Positions 21,316 to 30,742 of a stretch of DNA of 64,000 bases are shown here, piece after piece; positions within the stretch are counted from its first letter, which is position 1; each line of letters opens with the position of its first letter. A program made the position numbers and the translations under genes. The notes under the pieces are model-generated. The model made no database searches. It saw nothing but the letters and a program-made list of their open reading frames with translations, and had not been told where the DNA came from. Origin of the DNA: Paucibacter sp963740455 (GTDB lineage: Bacteria > Pseudomonadota > Gammaproteobacteria > Burkholderiales > Burkholderiaceae_C). Location: assembly GCA_963740455.1 (NCBI GenBank), contig CAVUEF010000006.1, positions 1-64,000 of the forward strand, given 5' to 3'.

Positions 21316-23040
21316 TTATTCGTTTGTGACAGAAATCACTTCTTCGAGGGTTGTAAAACCTGCGCGCACTTTGATCAAACCTGACTGTCGGAGGTCGCGC
21401 ACACCTTCTTTGCGGGCTTGGTCCGCAATATCCACCGCAGTGCCCAGGGCCAGAATGATGCGTTGGATTGCATCGGTAACTGGCATCACCTGATACAGCC
21501 CGACGCGGCCTCGGTAACCATTGTTGCAATTGGAGCAGCCTACCGCGCGGTAGGGCTTCCAGTTGCCATCCAGATCGGACTCTGCGAATCCAGCTCGCAC
21601 CATCGCGTCGCGGGGATAGTCGGCCGGTACCTTGCAGTTTTCGCACAAGCGGCGCGCCAGCCGCTGCGCAGTGATGAGCAACACGCTCGACGCAATATTG
21701 AAGGGTGCCACGCCCATATTCAACAGGCGGGTCAGCGTCGATGGCGCGTCATTGGTGTGCAGCGTCGACATCACCATGTGACCTGTTTGCGCCGCCTTGA
21801 TCGCAATGTCGGCCGTATCGAGGTCGCGAATTTCGCCGACCATGATGATATCGGGGTCCTGACGCAAGAACGCCTTGAGAGCCACGGCGAATGTTAGGCC
21901 CGCCTTGTCGTTGACGTTCACCTGGTTCACGCCCGGCAAATTTATTTCGGCAGGGTCTTCCACGGTGGCAATGTTCACACCCGGCTGGTTCAGAATGTTC
22001 AGACAGGTGTACAGAGATACGGTCTTGCCCGAGCCCGTCGGGCCGGTCACCAGAATCATGCCGTAGGGCCGCTGAATGCAGGTCAGCAGGCGATCCTTCT
22101 CGATCTTCTCGTAGCCCAAGGCCTCGATACCGAGCTTGGCGCTGGATGGATCCAGGATGCGAATCACGATCTTTTCACCAAACAAGGTGGGCAGGGTGCT
22201 GACCCGGAAGTCAATCGCCTTGTTGCCGAACTTGAGCTTCATGCGCCCGTCTTGGGGGACGCGGCGCTCGGCAATGTCCATGCGTGAAATCACCTTGATG
22301 CGCGAAGACAGTTTGTCTTTGATGGCAATCGGCGGCTGGGTGATTTCACGAAGCTCGCCGTCGATTCGAAACCGCACCCGGTAATGATATTCGTAGGGTT
22401 CGAAGTGCAAGTCAGAGGCGCGCATATTGATCGCGTCGATCAACATCTTCTGCAGAAAACGCACGACCGGTGCGTCTTCCACATCGGTCTGGACCTCTGC
22501 AGACTCCGTGGTGGTGGTGGCGTCTTCTTCAGAGACATCAAATTCGAAGTCGCCACCCGCCATCGATTCCAGGGTTTCGTTGGCACTGGAGCCGCTGATC
22601 TCCAGCAATTTTGTCAGCTTGTCGTGCTCGACAATGACCCACTCGGGAGACAGCTGCGTGGCGAACTTGATGCGTTCCACCGCCTCTTTGTCGGTCGGAT
22701 CCGCTCCGCCAATGAAAAGCCGGTTGCCGCGCCGCCCGAGCACGAGCACCTGATACTGCGCGGCCAGCTTGGCCTCGATGATGTTGCGCGGCAGCTTCTG
22801 CGTATCCAGCGCGTTCAGGTCAAGCACGGGCAAGGCCAGCGCATTGGACAAGGTATGAGCCAGGTCTGTAGGTGACACCGAGCCAGCGGCCATCACTGCC
22901 GACACAAAACTGATCTTCTTTTCCCTCGCTGAGCGAACCAGGTCCTCAGCGGCCGAGGTCTTCAGTTTGCCTGCATGCACCAGTACGCGTGCCACGCCCG
23001 ACAGGGTGGATTGCAGGGGCTCGGCCAAATGGTTGTCCAC
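21316..23040 (-). CDS. pilB: Type IV pilus assembly ATPase PilB
   Basis: PilB is the hexameric ATPase powering pilus extension. The 574-residue protein has an N-terminal MshEN/GspE-N domain (about 1-150), Walker A GPTGSGKTVSLYTC, the Asp box, Walker B DPDIIMVGEIRD, the His box (GHMVMSTLHTNDA) and the four-cysteine zinc site (CENC and CSNC) of the GspE/PilB family. It heads the pilBCD-coaE-zapD-yacG cluster. No pilin gene is next to it. Confidence 0.96.
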   Translation of the reverse strand: MDNHLAEPLQSTLSGVARVLVHAGKLKTSAAEDLVRSAREKKISFVSAVMAAGSVSPTDLAHTLSNALALPVLDLNALDTQKLPRNIIEAKLAAQYQVLVLGRRGNRLFIGGADPTDKEAVERIKFATQLSPEWVIVEHDKLTKLLEISGSSANETLESMAGGDFEFDVSEEDATTTTESAEVQTDVEDAPVVRFLQKMLIDAINMRASDLHFEPYEYHYRVRFRIDGELREITQPPIAIKDKLSSRIKVISRMDIAERRVPQDGRMKLKFGNKAIDFRVSTLPTLFGEKIVIRILDPSSAKLGIEALGYEKIEKDRLLTCIQRPYGMILVTGPTGSGKTVSLYTCLNILNQPGVNIATVEDPAEINLPGVNQVNVNDKAGLTFAVALKAFLRQDPDIIMVGEIRDLDTADIAIKAAQTGHMVMSTLHTNDAPSTLTRLLNMGVAPFNIASSVLLITAQRLARRLCENCKVPADYPRDAMVRAGFAESDLDGNWKPYRAVGCSNCNNGYRGRVGLYQVMPVTDAIQRIILALGTAVDIADQARKEGVRDLRQSGLIKVRAGFTTLEEVISVTNE

Positions 23041-23230
23041 GTTGGGTTCGCTGCTTTCGATATCAATGCAAAGTGAAATGGTCCATGCAAGCCCGGTGAA
23101 TCATCGCTGATTCGATGGGCAATGTACATCGAGCGATCAGTCGGACTGAAGTCAAACCAAATTGGACCATATATTGCTTCGATGCCGCCTGAGTCCGCTT
23201 CTGTGGAACAGATTTGGAACAGCACCCGCG
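23041..23230. other. Intergenic region upstream of pilB
   Basis: This region of about 190 bases separates pilB from the tRNA terminator. It should contain the pilB promoter. No gene or clear RNA structure was seen. Confidence 0.45.
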
Positions 23231-23259
23231 AAAACACGAAAGCCCCTGCGTCAGGGGCT
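23231..23259 (-). terminator. Intrinsic terminator downstream of tRNA-Pro
   Basis: AGCCCCTG and CAGGGGCT form an 8-bp stem with a three-base loop (23241-23259). Read on the minus strand it is followed by TTCGTGTTTT. It lies about 30 bases downstream of the tRNA 3' end. Confidence 0.75.
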
Positions 23260-23289
23260 CCGTATGTCGTTGATTTACATGGAGAGATT

Positions 23290-23366
23290 TGGTCGGGGTG
23301 AGAGGATTCGAACCTCCGGCCTCTACGTCCCGAACGTAGCGCTCTACCAGGCTAAGCTACACCCCG
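23290..23366 (-). tRNA. tRNA-Pro (anticodon CGG)
   Basis: The minus strand folds into a complete 77-nt cloverleaf with encoded CCA. The acceptor is CGGGGTG with CACCCCG, the anticodon arm is CTACG-TTCGGGA-CGTAG giving anticodon CGG, and the T arm contains GGTTCGAATCC. It lies 41 bases downstream of ispB on the same strand. Confidence 0.97.
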
Positions 23367-23407
23367 ATCAGACAACCAGTCTGACGCTGGCTCGTGGATT
23401 GAACGGC

Positions 23408-24412
23408 TCAGAACGAGCGATCAATGGACTGAACGCAGAATTCTAGCAGAGCTTCGCGCCACTTCGTGTCGGGCAGCAGAGCCAGGCATTCGCGCGCCTT
23501 GTCGGCCTCGACGCGTGCGGCGTCACGTGTCGCTTCCAGCGCGCCGGTCTGGCGAACGATGGCGATGATGTCGCGCAAGCGTTCGTGCTCGCCATGTTGA
23601 ATGGCGCGACGTATCAACGTGGTCTGCTCGAGCGTGCCTCGCTCCATGGCGATCAATAGCGGCAATGTGGGCTTGCCCTCACGCAAATCATCCCCGACGT
23701 TTTTTCCCAGCGCGTGCGAATCGCCTTCGTAGTCAAGCAAGTCATCGACAAGCTGGAAAGCGGTCCCCAGGGCGCGACCGTATCCGGCGCAGGCCTCTTC
23801 AAGCGAGGGCTCGGCGTTGGCCAAGACCGCACCCAGGCGCGCACTGGCCTCAAACAGCTTGGCGGTCTTGAACCGAATGACGGTCAGGTAGCGGTCAACG
23901 GCTATGTCCGGGTCGTGCATGTTCATCAACTGCAGCACCTCCCCTTCGGCGATCACGTTCGTGGCCTCTGCAAGTATCTCGAGAACGCGCATCCGGTTCA
24001 CCGACACCATCATCTGGAAGGCACGTGAATACAAAAAATCGCCGACCAGGACGCTGGCCGCATTGCCAAACAAGGCGTTGGCCGTGTCCTTGCCTCTTCG
24101 AAGCGACGATTCGTCGACGACGTCGTCGTGCAGCAGGGTTGCGGTATGGATGAACTCCACCACGGCGGCCAATTCGAAACGTTCCGGGCCTGCAAAACCC
24201 AAGGCATTGGCAAACAGCAGCACCAGTTTGGGCCGCATGCGCTTGCCTCCGGCGTGCACAATGTAGCCCGATATCTGATTGATGAGGGCCACGTCGGATG
24301 TGAGTCGACGCGCGATGACCGCATCAACTTCGTGCATCTGCCCGGCCAATGCGGCAATGACCTCGGACATGGGTTGGGTGGGCGAGGCAGACGCGGTAGG
24401 CACCTTCAGCAT
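23408..24412 (-). CDS. ispB: Polyprenyl diphosphate synthase (octaprenyl type)
   Basis: IspB builds the all-trans polyprenyl side chain of ubiquinone from farnesyl and isopentenyl diphosphates. The 334-residue protein has GGKRMRP, the first Asp-rich motif LLHDDVVDESSLRRG, KTAKLFEAS and the second Asp-rich motif QLVDDLLDYEGD. Chain length cannot be read from sequence; octaprenyl fits the ubiquinone-8 of betaproteobacteria. It is divergent from rplU, as is usual in proteobacteria. Confidence 0.93.
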   Translation of the reverse strand: MLKVPTASASPTQPMSEVIAALAGQMHEVDAVIARRLTSDVALINQISGYIVHAGGKRMRPKLVLLFANALGFAGPERFELAAVVEFIHTATLLHDDVVDESSLRRGKDTANALFGNAASVLVGDFLYSRAFQMMVSVNRMRVLEILAEATNVIAEGEVLQLMNMHDPDIAVDRYLTVIRFKTAKLFEASARLGAVLANAEPSLEEACAGYGRALGTAFQLVDDLLDYEGDSHALGKNVGDDLREGKPTLPLLIAMERGTLEQTTLIRRAIQHGEHERLRDIIAIVRQTGALEATRDAARVEADKARECLALLPDTKWREALLEFCVQSIDRSF

Positions 24413-24528
24413 CTCGTTAGAGGAAAGCGTCGATTATAGAAACACCTTGCCGGGGTTGACGCGCCCAGCGCACGCTGCTTGCGCGACACAGGTGCACGAG
24501 GGCTCAAGTTCTTGGGCACCTCCCGTGC

Positions 24529-24534
24529 TAGAAT
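24529..24534 (+). promoter_or_regulatory. Candidate -10 element of the rplU promoter
   Basis: TAGAAT lies in the ispB/rplU divergent gap, about 125 bases upstream of rplU. No good -35 is seen at 17 bases. The call rests on one hexamer and position only. Confidence 0.35.
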
Positions 24535-24659
24535 GCTCGGCTCTGCGCCATGTGGGCGTGGAACATGCCTGGCCTGGCCACGGCGCGGCACCTGCGTTGT
24601 GCGGGGCGCTGTTGTCTTGGCAGTGGATTCACCCAGGCGGTCAATTTGAAGGGGCTGAT

Positions 24660-24971
24660 ATGTACGCGGTCATAAAAACCGGTGGCAAACAATACAAAGT
24701 TGCTGCTGGCGAGAAAGTTAAAGTAGAACAGATTGCTGCGGATGTTGGCCAAGAGATCGTGATCGACCAGGTGCTCGCCATAGGTAGCGGCGCGGACCTG
24801 AAGGTCGGGACTCCCTTGGTAGCCGGCGCAAGCGTCAAGGCCACGGTGGTGGCTCAAGGCAAGCACGACAAGGTGCGAATCTTCAAAATGCGTCGTCGTA
24901 AGCATTACAAGAAGAGCCAAGGCCATAGGCAGACTTTCACCGAGCTGGAAATCAGCGCGGTGCTCGGCTGA
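24660..24971 (+). CDS. rplU: 50S ribosomal protein L21
   Basis: L21 binds 23S rRNA domain I in the large subunit. The 103-residue sequence is colinear with the family: MYAVIKTGGKQYKV at the start, KVRIFKMRRRKHYKKSQGHRQ in the basic C-terminal part. A GAAGGGG sequence precedes the ATG. An open frame extends upstream but only this start matches the family. It leads the rplU-rpmA-obgE-proB run. Confidence 0.97.
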   Translation: MYAVIKTGGKQYKVAAGEKVKVEQIAADVGQEIVIDQVLAIGSGADLKVGTPLVAGASVKATVVAQGKHDKVRIFKMRRRKHYKKSQGHRQTFTELEISAVLG

Positions 24972-25004
24972 GCATCGTTGGGCAATCTTAGAAGGAGCTA
25001 ATTC

Positions 25005-25262
25005 ATGGCACAGAAAAAAGGCGGCGGTTCCACACGGAATGGCCGCGACTCCCAACCCAAGATGCTGGGTGTGAAGGTGTTTGGCGGCCAAGTCATCTCG
25101 GCCGGCGGCATTATCGTGCGCCAGCGTGGCACCAAGTTTCACCCTGGCGTCAATGTAGGCATCGGCAAGGACCATACGCTGTTCGCGTTGGTTGATGGCC
25201 ACGTCTCGTTCGCCATCAAGGGCCCGAGAAACCGTCAGACCGTTATTGTGACGGCGGCATAA
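25005..25262 (+). CDS. rpmA: 50S ribosomal protein L27
   Basis: L27 reaches the peptidyl-transferase centre with its N-terminal tail. The 85-residue protein starts MAQKKGGGSTRNGRDSQPKMLG, the normal family N terminus without a cleaved extension, and has the GTKFHPGVNVGIGKDHTLFA core. A strong AGAAGGAG ribosome binding site precedes the ATG. It lies 33 bases after rplU. Confidence 0.98.
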   Translation: MAQKKGGGSTRNGRDSQPKMLGVKVFGGQVISAGGIIVRQRGTKFHPGVNVGIGKDHTLFALVDGHVSFAIKGPRNRQTVIVTAA

Positions 25263-25305
25263 ACAAATCGATGCGCCGCCTTCGGGTGGAGCGGTTTGTC
25301 ATAGA

Positions 25306-25328
25306 GCCCCGGCTTGCCGGGGCTTTTG
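25306..25328 (+). terminator. Intrinsic terminator after rpmA
   Basis: AGCCCCGGC and GCCGGGGCT form a perfect 9-bp stem with a two-base loop, followed by TTTT. It sits 45 bases after rpmA and before obgE, so it probably limits read-through from the ribosomal protein genes into obgE-proB. Confidence 0.8.
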
Positions 25329-25373
25329 CATTTTGAGCTGGATTACCATTGCCCAAGCGCCGAGGCACACACC

Positions 25374-26453
25374 ATGAAGTTCGTAGATGAAGCCACCATT
25401 GATGTCGTCGCAGGCAACGGCGGGTCGGGTTGTGCGAGCTTTCGCCGGGAAAAGTTCATTCCCTTCGGCGGGCCCAATGGCGGAGATGGTGGGCGTGGCG
25501 GCAGCGTCTATGCGGTCGCCGATCGCAATATCAACACCTTGATCGACTACCGCTACGCGCGCCGCCACGAGGCGCGCAACGGCGAGCAGGGGCGCGGCTC
25601 GGATCAGTTTGGCGCCGCAGCCGACGACATCGTGTTGCGTATGCCGGTGGGCACCATCATCCGTGACGTGGAGGCCGATCAGATACTGGCTGAGTTGCTC
25701 GTGCATGGCGAACCTGTGCTGATCGCCAAAGGTGGCGACGGTGGCTTTGGCAATTTGCATTTCAAGACCAGCACGAATCGGGCGCCGCGCCAGAAAACAC
25801 CCGGTTGGCCCGGCGAGCAGAAGAAGCTCAAATTGGAGCTGCGCGTGCTTGCCGACGTGGGGCTGCTGGGTCAGCCCAATGCAGGAAAGTCAACGCTGAT
25901 CACGGCCGTTTCCAACGCGCGACCCAAGATTGCCGACTACCCGTTCACCACCTTGCATCCCAACCTCGGCGTGGTCCGGGTGGGACCCGAGCAAAGCTTT
26001 GTGGTGGCCGACATTCCAGGCCTGATCGAGGGTGCCGCCGAAGGCGCCGGGCTGGGGCATTTGTTCCTGAGGCACTTGCAGCGTACGCGGCTGCTCTTGC
26101 ATGTGGTCGATTTGGCCCCGTTTGACGATGCCGTCGATCCGGTGGCCGAGGCCAAGGCCATCGTGAACGAGCTCAAGAAGTATGACCAGGCGCTGTACGA
26201 CAAGCCGCGCTGGCTGGTGCTGAACAAGATGGACATGGTGCCCGAGGAAGAGCGCAAGAACCGGGTCAAGGACTTCGTCAAGCGTTACAAGTGGAAAGGC
26301 CCCGTGTTCGAGATTTCCGCGCTGACGCGCGAAGGCTGCGCCGGTCTCATTCAAGTGATCTATCAGCATGTGGCTGCAGCCCAGCATGTGGTGGAAGAGG
26401 TGGACCCGAGATTCCAGAGCGCGCAGGAGTCCGAATCCGGCGCTGACCTATGA
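25374..26453 (+). CDS. obgE: GTPase ObgE/CgtA
   Basis: ObgE is an essential GTPase linked to 50S assembly and stress signalling. The 359-residue protein has the glycine-rich Obg fold (about 1-158, MKFVDEATIDVVAGNGGSGC onward), then the G domain with GQPNAGKST (G1), the ADIPGLIEGAAEGAGLG switch (G3) and NKMD (G4). The ATG at 25374 matches the family start; the frame is open 20 codons upstream into the terminator. The stop overlaps the proB start by four bases. Confidence 0.97.
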   Translation: MKFVDEATIDVVAGNGGSGCASFRREKFIPFGGPNGGDGGRGGSVYAVADRNINTLIDYRYARRHEARNGEQGRGSDQFGAAADDIVLRMPVGTIIRDVEADQILAELLVHGEPVLIAKGGDGGFGNLHFKTSTNRAPRQKTPGWPGEQKKLKLELRVLADVGLLGQPNAGKSTLITAVSNARPKIADYPFTTLHPNLGVVRVGPEQSFVVADIPGLIEGAAEGAGLGHLFLRHLQRTRLLLHVVDLAPFDDAVDPVAEAKAIVNELKKYDQALYDKPRWLVLNKMDMVPEEERKNRVKDFVKRYKWKGPVFEISALTREGCAGLIQVIYQHVAAAQHVVEEVDPRFQSAQESESGADL

Positions 26454-27571
26454 GTCCCTCGGTGTTGAAGGATGCCCGTCGCATTGTCATCAAGGTGGGC
26501 TCAAGCCTGGTGACGAACGAGGGCCGCGGTGTCGATGCCGAAGCTATTGGCAACTGGTGTCAGCAACTCGCTACATTGGCAGGCCAAGGCCGCGAGGTCG
26601 TCATGGTCTCCAGCGGCGCGATTGCCGAGGGCATGAAGCGCCTGGGCTGGAAGACCCGTCCCAAGGAGTTGCACGCGCTGCAGGCCGCCGCTGCGGTAGG
26701 TCAGATGGGCCTGGCGCAGATGTACGAGAGCAAGTTGCGTGAACATGCGATGAAGAGCGCTCAGGTGCTGCTCACCCACGCCGACCTTGCCGACCGCGAG
26801 CGCTATCTCAACGCCCGCTCGACCTTGCTGACCTTGCTGGCCCACAAGGTGATTCCGGTGATCAACGAGAACGACACCGTCGTCAACGACGAAATCAAGT
26901 TTGGCGACAACGACACCTTGGGTGCGCTCGTTGCCAATCTCGTCGAAGCAGACGCCTTGGTGATACTGACCGATCAGAGGGGTCTGTATTCGTCCGACCC
27001 GCGCAAGCATCCCGATGCACGCTTCATTGAGCAAGCGGTGGCCGGAACACCTGAGCTTGAACTGATGGCCGGCGGCGCGGGCAGCAGCCTGGGGCGTGGC
27101 GGCATGCTCACCAAGGTTCTCGCCGCCAAGCGGGCGGCCGGCAGTGGTGCCAGCACGGTAATCGTCTGGGGGCGCGAACCCGATGTGCTGCTGCGCCTGG
27201 CCAGGGGCGAATCACTGGGCACAACGCTGACCGCAGTCACCCCCAAAATGGCTGCGCGCAAGCAGTGGATGGCCGACCATCTGCAACTGCGTGGGGCCGT
27301 CTCAGTGGACGCAGGCGCTGCCGCCAAGCTGCGCAGCCAGGGCAAGAGTCTGCTGCCCGTTGGCATCACCGCGGTGCAGGGCGAATTTCACCGCGGCGAC
27401 GTGATCGCCGTGCGCGATGAGAGCGGCGTGGAGCTCGCGCGCGGCCTGACCAATTATTCGAGTTCGGAGGCGCGCCTGATGGCACGCAAAGCGTCCAGCG
27501 AATTCGAACGTCTGTTGGGTTATGTCGCCGAGGCCGAACTGATCCACCGCGACAATATGGTGCTGACCTGA
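26450..27571 (+). CDS. proB: Glutamate 5-kinase
   Basis: ProB phosphorylates glutamate, the first and feedback-controlled step of proline synthesis. The 373-residue protein has the amino-acid kinase domain (IVIKVGSSLVTN, VSSGAIAEGM, NENDTVVNDEIKFGDND) and a C-terminal PUA domain (about 280-365, GAVSVDAGAAAKL onward). The start is an ATGA overlap with the obgE stop. Linkage to obgE is common in betaproteobacteria. Confidence 0.96.
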   Translation: MSPSVLKDARRIVIKVGSSLVTNEGRGVDAEAIGNWCQQLATLAGQGREVVMVSSGAIAEGMKRLGWKTRPKELHALQAAAAVGQMGLAQMYESKLREHAMKSAQVLLTHADLADRERYLNARSTLLTLLAHKVIPVINENDTVVNDEIKFGDNDTLGALVANLVEADALVILTDQRGLYSSDPRKHPDARFIEQAVAGTPELELMAGGAGSSLGRGGMLTKVLAAKRAAGSGASTVIVWGREPDVLLRLARGESLGTTLTAVTPKMAARKQWMADHLQLRGAVSVDAGAAAKLRSQGKSLLPVGITAVQGEFHRGDVIAVRDESGVELARGLTNYSSSEARLMARKASSEFERLLGYVAEAELIHRDNMVLT

Positions 27572-27593
27572 GTCCGGGCCGTACACCCTCGCG

Positions 27594-28196
27594 CTATGGC
27601 GGCTCGGACGACGAGTCCGATGCGAGGGGCTCGTCATTGGCGTCGACCGCTGCCGGGTCGTTCCGGGCGTCATCGTTCTGCTGAAGGCGCATGCCCGAGC
27701 GCAGATAGCGGTTGTGGTAGTTGGTGCGCGGTATGAAACGCGCCAACTCGGTCAATGCCATTTCGTAGACGCCACGCTTGAATTCGATCACCGACTCGAG
27801 CGGCACCCAGTAGTCATTCCAGCGCCAAGCGTCGAACTCGGGGTGGCTGGTAGCGCGCAGATTCAGGTCGCAGTCGCGACCGGTCAACTGGATCAGAAAC
27901 CAGATCTGTTTTTGCCCCCGGTAGTGGCCGCGCGCGTCGCGTCGAATGAAGTGATCGGGCACCTCATAGCGCAGCCATTCCCGGGTGCGGGCCAGGATGC
28001 GCACGTGTTCAATGGTGAGCCCCACTTCTTCGTGGAGTTCACGGTACATCGCCTGCTCGGGCGTCTCGCCGTGCTTGATGCCCCCTTGCGGGAACTGCCA
28101 GGAATGGGTCCGGATGCGTTTGCCCCAGAACACCAGGTTCCTTTGGTTAAGCAGGATGATGCCGACGTTGGGTCGAAACCCTTCACGGTCGAGCAT
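27594..28196 (-). CDS. rppH: RNA pyrophosphohydrolase RppH
   Basis: RppH removes pyrophosphate from mRNA 5' ends and so triggers RNase E decay. The 200-residue protein has the Nudix box GGIKHGETPEQAMYRELHEEVGL at about 37-59 and the family opening MLDREGFRPNVGIILLN. The C-terminal 30 residues are acidic and low in complexity. The frame stays open far upstream on this strand, but that is antisense to proS. It is divergent from proS, a common pairing. Confidence 0.95.
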   Translation of the reverse strand: MLDREGFRPNVGIILLNQRNLVFWGKRIRTHSWQFPQGGIKHGETPEQAMYRELHEEVGLTIEHVRILARTREWLRYEVPDHFIRRDARGHYRGQKQIWFLIQLTGRDCDLNLRATSHPEFDAWRWNDYWVPLESVIEFKRGVYEMALTELARFIPRTNYHNRYLRSGMRLQQNDDARNDPAAVDANDEPLASDSSSEPP

Positions 28197-28304
28197 AATC
28201 AACCTCGAATCTATAGTTGGATTCATTATTGCATTGGGCGTCCCTTCGGGGGCCTCATGCTTTCCCTCACCCGGTGTGTTCGCGCCCGGACAGCCCCAGA
28301 CCCC

Positions 28305-30050
28305 ATGAAAGCCACCCAGTTCTTCATTTCCACGCTCAAAGAAGCACCCGCGGACGCAGAAGTCATCAGCCACCAGTTGATGCTGCGAGCGGGCATGATC
28401 AAACGCCTTGGCGCCGGCATCTACAACTACATGCCCATGGGCCTGCGCGTCATACGCAAAGTGGAAGCCATCATCCGCGAAGAGATGAACCGCGCCGGAG
28501 CTGTCGAGTTGTTGATGCCGGTGGTGCAGCCGGCCGAGCTGTGGCAGGAGACAGGGCGCTTCGAGGCGATGGGGCCGGAGCTGATGCGCGTGAAAGACCG
28601 TCATGGCCGCGACTTCGTGATCCAGCCGACCTCCGAAGAGGTCATCACCGACATCGCGCGCCAGGAACTGCGCAGCTACAAGCAGTTGCCGAAGAATTTC
28701 TATCACATCCAGACCAAGTTCCGCGATGAGCGCCGGCCCCGATTTGGGCTGATGCGCGGGCGCGAATTCACGATGAAGGATGCCTATTCCTTTGACCGTG
28801 ACGTCGAATCCGGCACGCGCAGCTACCAGGCGATGTATGACGCCTACTGCCGCATCTTCGACCGCATGGGCTTGCAATACCGCGCTGTGGCGGCCGACTC
28901 GGGCGCCATTGGCGGCGATGTCTCGCAGGAGTTCCAGGTCATTGCCGAGACCGGCGAAGACGCCATCGTCTACTGCCCGACCAGCGACTTCGCCGCCAAT
29001 ATCGAGAAGGCCGAGGCGGTGGCACTGATCGCGCAGCGCGGCGCCGCCACTCAGGCGATGACCAAGACGCCGACGCCCGGCAAGAGCACCTGTGCGGATG
29101 TGGCTCAGCTGCTCAAACTGCCGCTGGCGCAGACCGTCAAGTCGCTGGTGCTGGCCACCGATGAGTTGGACGACAAGGGCCAGATCATCAAAAGCGCCGT
29201 CTGGCTGCTGCTGCTGCGCGGCGACCATGACCTGAACGAGGTCAAGACCAGCAAGGTCGAGGGCCTGAAGAATGGTTTTCGCTTCGCCACGGTGGGCGAG
29301 ATCGAGGATCACTTCGGCACCAAGCCGGGCTATCTGGGCCCGATCGGTTTGAAGAAGCCGGTGAAGATCGTTGCCGATCGCACCGTCGCCCAGATGAGCG
29401 ACTTCGTATGCGGCGCCAACGAGGCCGACTATCACCTCACCGGTGTCAACTGGGGCCGCGACCTGCCCGAGCCCGATGCGGTGGCGGACATCCGCAACAT
29501 CGTCGCCGGCGACCCCTCGCCCGACGGCAAGGGCGTGCTGGCGATACAGCGCGGCATCGAGGTCGGCCATGTGTTCCTGCTCGGCACCAAGTACAGCGAG
29601 CCGATGAAGGCCAACTTCCTGGACGAGAACGGCAAGCCGCAGCCGATGGTGATGGGCTGCTACGGCATCGGCGTGACGCGTATCCTGGGTGCTGCGATTG
29701 AACAGAATCATGACGCTCGCGGCGTCATCTGGCCGGCTGCGATCGCGCCGTTCGCGGTCGTGATTTGTCCGATCGGCTATGACCGCAGCGCTGACGTCAA
29801 GGCCGCTGCCGACAGCCTCTATGCCGAGCTGATGGCCGTTGGGGTCGATGTGCTGCTCGACGATCGCGGTGAGCGTCCCGGCGCCATGCTGGCCGACTGG
29901 GAGCTGATCGGCGTGCCGCACCGGGTGGTGCTCGGTGACCGTGGCCTCAAGGAAGGCTATGTCGAATACCAGGGCCGGCGCGACACCGAGGCGGCCAAGC
30001 TGGCGCTGACCGATGTGGCAGCGCACTTGCGAGCCCAGCTGCCGCGTTGA
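28305..30050 (+). CDS. proS: Prolyl-tRNA synthetase (bacterial type)
   Basis: ProS charges tRNA-Pro; the bacterial form also hydrolyses mischarged Ala-tRNA-Pro. The 581-residue protein starts MKATQFFISTLKEAPADAEV and has class II motif 2 (FRDERRPRFGLMRGREFTMKDAYSF), an inserted YbaK-like editing domain (about 230-390) and the C-terminal anticodon-binding domain (FAVVICPIGYD onward). The ATG at 28305 matches the family; upstream open frame is antisense to rppH. The lytic transglycosylase gene follows closely. Confidence 0.97.
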   Translation: MKATQFFISTLKEAPADAEVISHQLMLRAGMIKRLGAGIYNYMPMGLRVIRKVEAIIREEMNRAGAVELLMPVVQPAELWQETGRFEAMGPELMRVKDRHGRDFVIQPTSEEVITDIARQELRSYKQLPKNFYHIQTKFRDERRPRFGLMRGREFTMKDAYSFDRDVESGTRSYQAMYDAYCRIFDRMGLQYRAVAADSGAIGGDVSQEFQVIAETGEDAIVYCPTSDFAANIEKAEAVALIAQRGAATQAMTKTPTPGKSTCADVAQLLKLPLAQTVKSLVLATDELDDKGQIIKSAVWLLLLRGDHDLNEVKTSKVEGLKNGFRFATVGEIEDHFGTKPGYLGPIGLKKPVKIVADRTVAQMSDFVCGANEADYHLTGVNWGRDLPEPDAVADIRNIVAGDPSPDGKGVLAIQRGIEVGHVFLLGTKYSEPMKANFLDENGKPQPMVMGCYGIGVTRILGAAIEQNHDARGVIWPAAIAPFAVVICPIGYDRSADVKAAADSLYAELMAVGVDVLLDDRGERPGAMLADWELIGVPHRVVLGDRGLKEGYVEYQGRRDTEAAKLALTDVAAHLRAQLPR

Positions 30051-30061
30051 GCCGCAGCCTG

Positions 30062-30742
30062 ATGATGCACCGGCGCGGCCTGCTTGGCGCGGCATTCCTC
30101 CTGCCGCTGGCAGCATTGCCGCGCGCCGCCAGGGCCGGCGCCCAGATCGAGGAGCCCTTGGCCGATGCGGTGCGCTCGGCGCTCTCGGCGGCCATCGCCA
30201 ACAGCGCACCGCCGCGACCCAGCTTCGACAACATCGATCAACGCATGGCCTATTTGCGTTGGCTGGGCGAGATGAGCCAGCGCCTGAAAAAGCGCAAGAG
30301 CGAACACCTGACGCGGATCGAGTTTTTGCAGACGGTCTGGTACGAGGCCAAGCGCGCCGGACTCGAGCCGGCGCTGGTGCTGGGGCTGGTGCAGGTGGAA
30401 AGCGCGTTCCGCAAATACGCCATCAGCGCTGCCGGTGCGCGCGGCTATATGCAGGTGATGCCGTTCTGGGCGCGGCTCATTGGCGACGGCGACCCGGCGC
30501 AGCTGTTTCACATGCAGACCAATCTGCGTTTCGGCTGCGTGATCCTGCGCCATTACCTCGATATCGAGCGCGGCGGCCTGTTCATGGCCCTGGGGCGCTA
30601 CAACGGCAGCCGGGGCCGCCCCGAATATCCGAATGCGGTGTTTGCGGCGCGCAGGGCATGGCAAGTGGCGGGCGCCGATGGGGTGCGGGCTGCGCTGCCG
30701 ATGCGTCTGAACGGCAGGCAGGGCGCAGGTCAATCAGCCTGA
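30062..30742 (+). CDS. Secreted lytic transglycosylase (SLT domain)
   Basis: The protein probably cleaves peptidoglycan glycan strands in the periplasm. After a signal peptide (RRGLLGAAFLLPLAALPRAARA, arginine-containing start) comes an SLT domain with the catalytic Glu in GLVQVESAFRKYAIS (about Glu113), then GARGYMQVMPFWARLIG and LGRYNGSRGRPEYPNAV. I prefer the ATG at 30062; a TTG at 30047 overlapping the proS stop is possible. Placement just after proS suggests cotranscription. Confidence 0.9.
   Translation: MMHRRGLLGAAFLLPLAALPRAARAGAQIEEPLADAVRSALSAAIANSAPPRPSFDNIDQRMAYLRWLGEMSQRLKKRKSEHLTRIEFLQTVWYEAKRAGLEPALVLGLVQVESAFRKYAISAAGARGYMQVMPFWARLIGDGDPAQLFHMQTNLRFGCVILRHYLDIERGGLFMALGRYNGSRGRPEYPNAVFAARRAWQVAGADGVRAALPMRLNGRQGAGQSA

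Noticed and set aside
24529..24534. A full sigma-70 promoter for rplU
   Set aside because: Only a -10-like hexamer is seen; no acceptable -35 lies at 16-18 bases, so only a tentative element was listed.
28197..30209. The minus-strand frame extending upstream of rppH through proS
   Set aside because: The extension is antisense to proS; RppH similarity begins only at the ATG at 28196.
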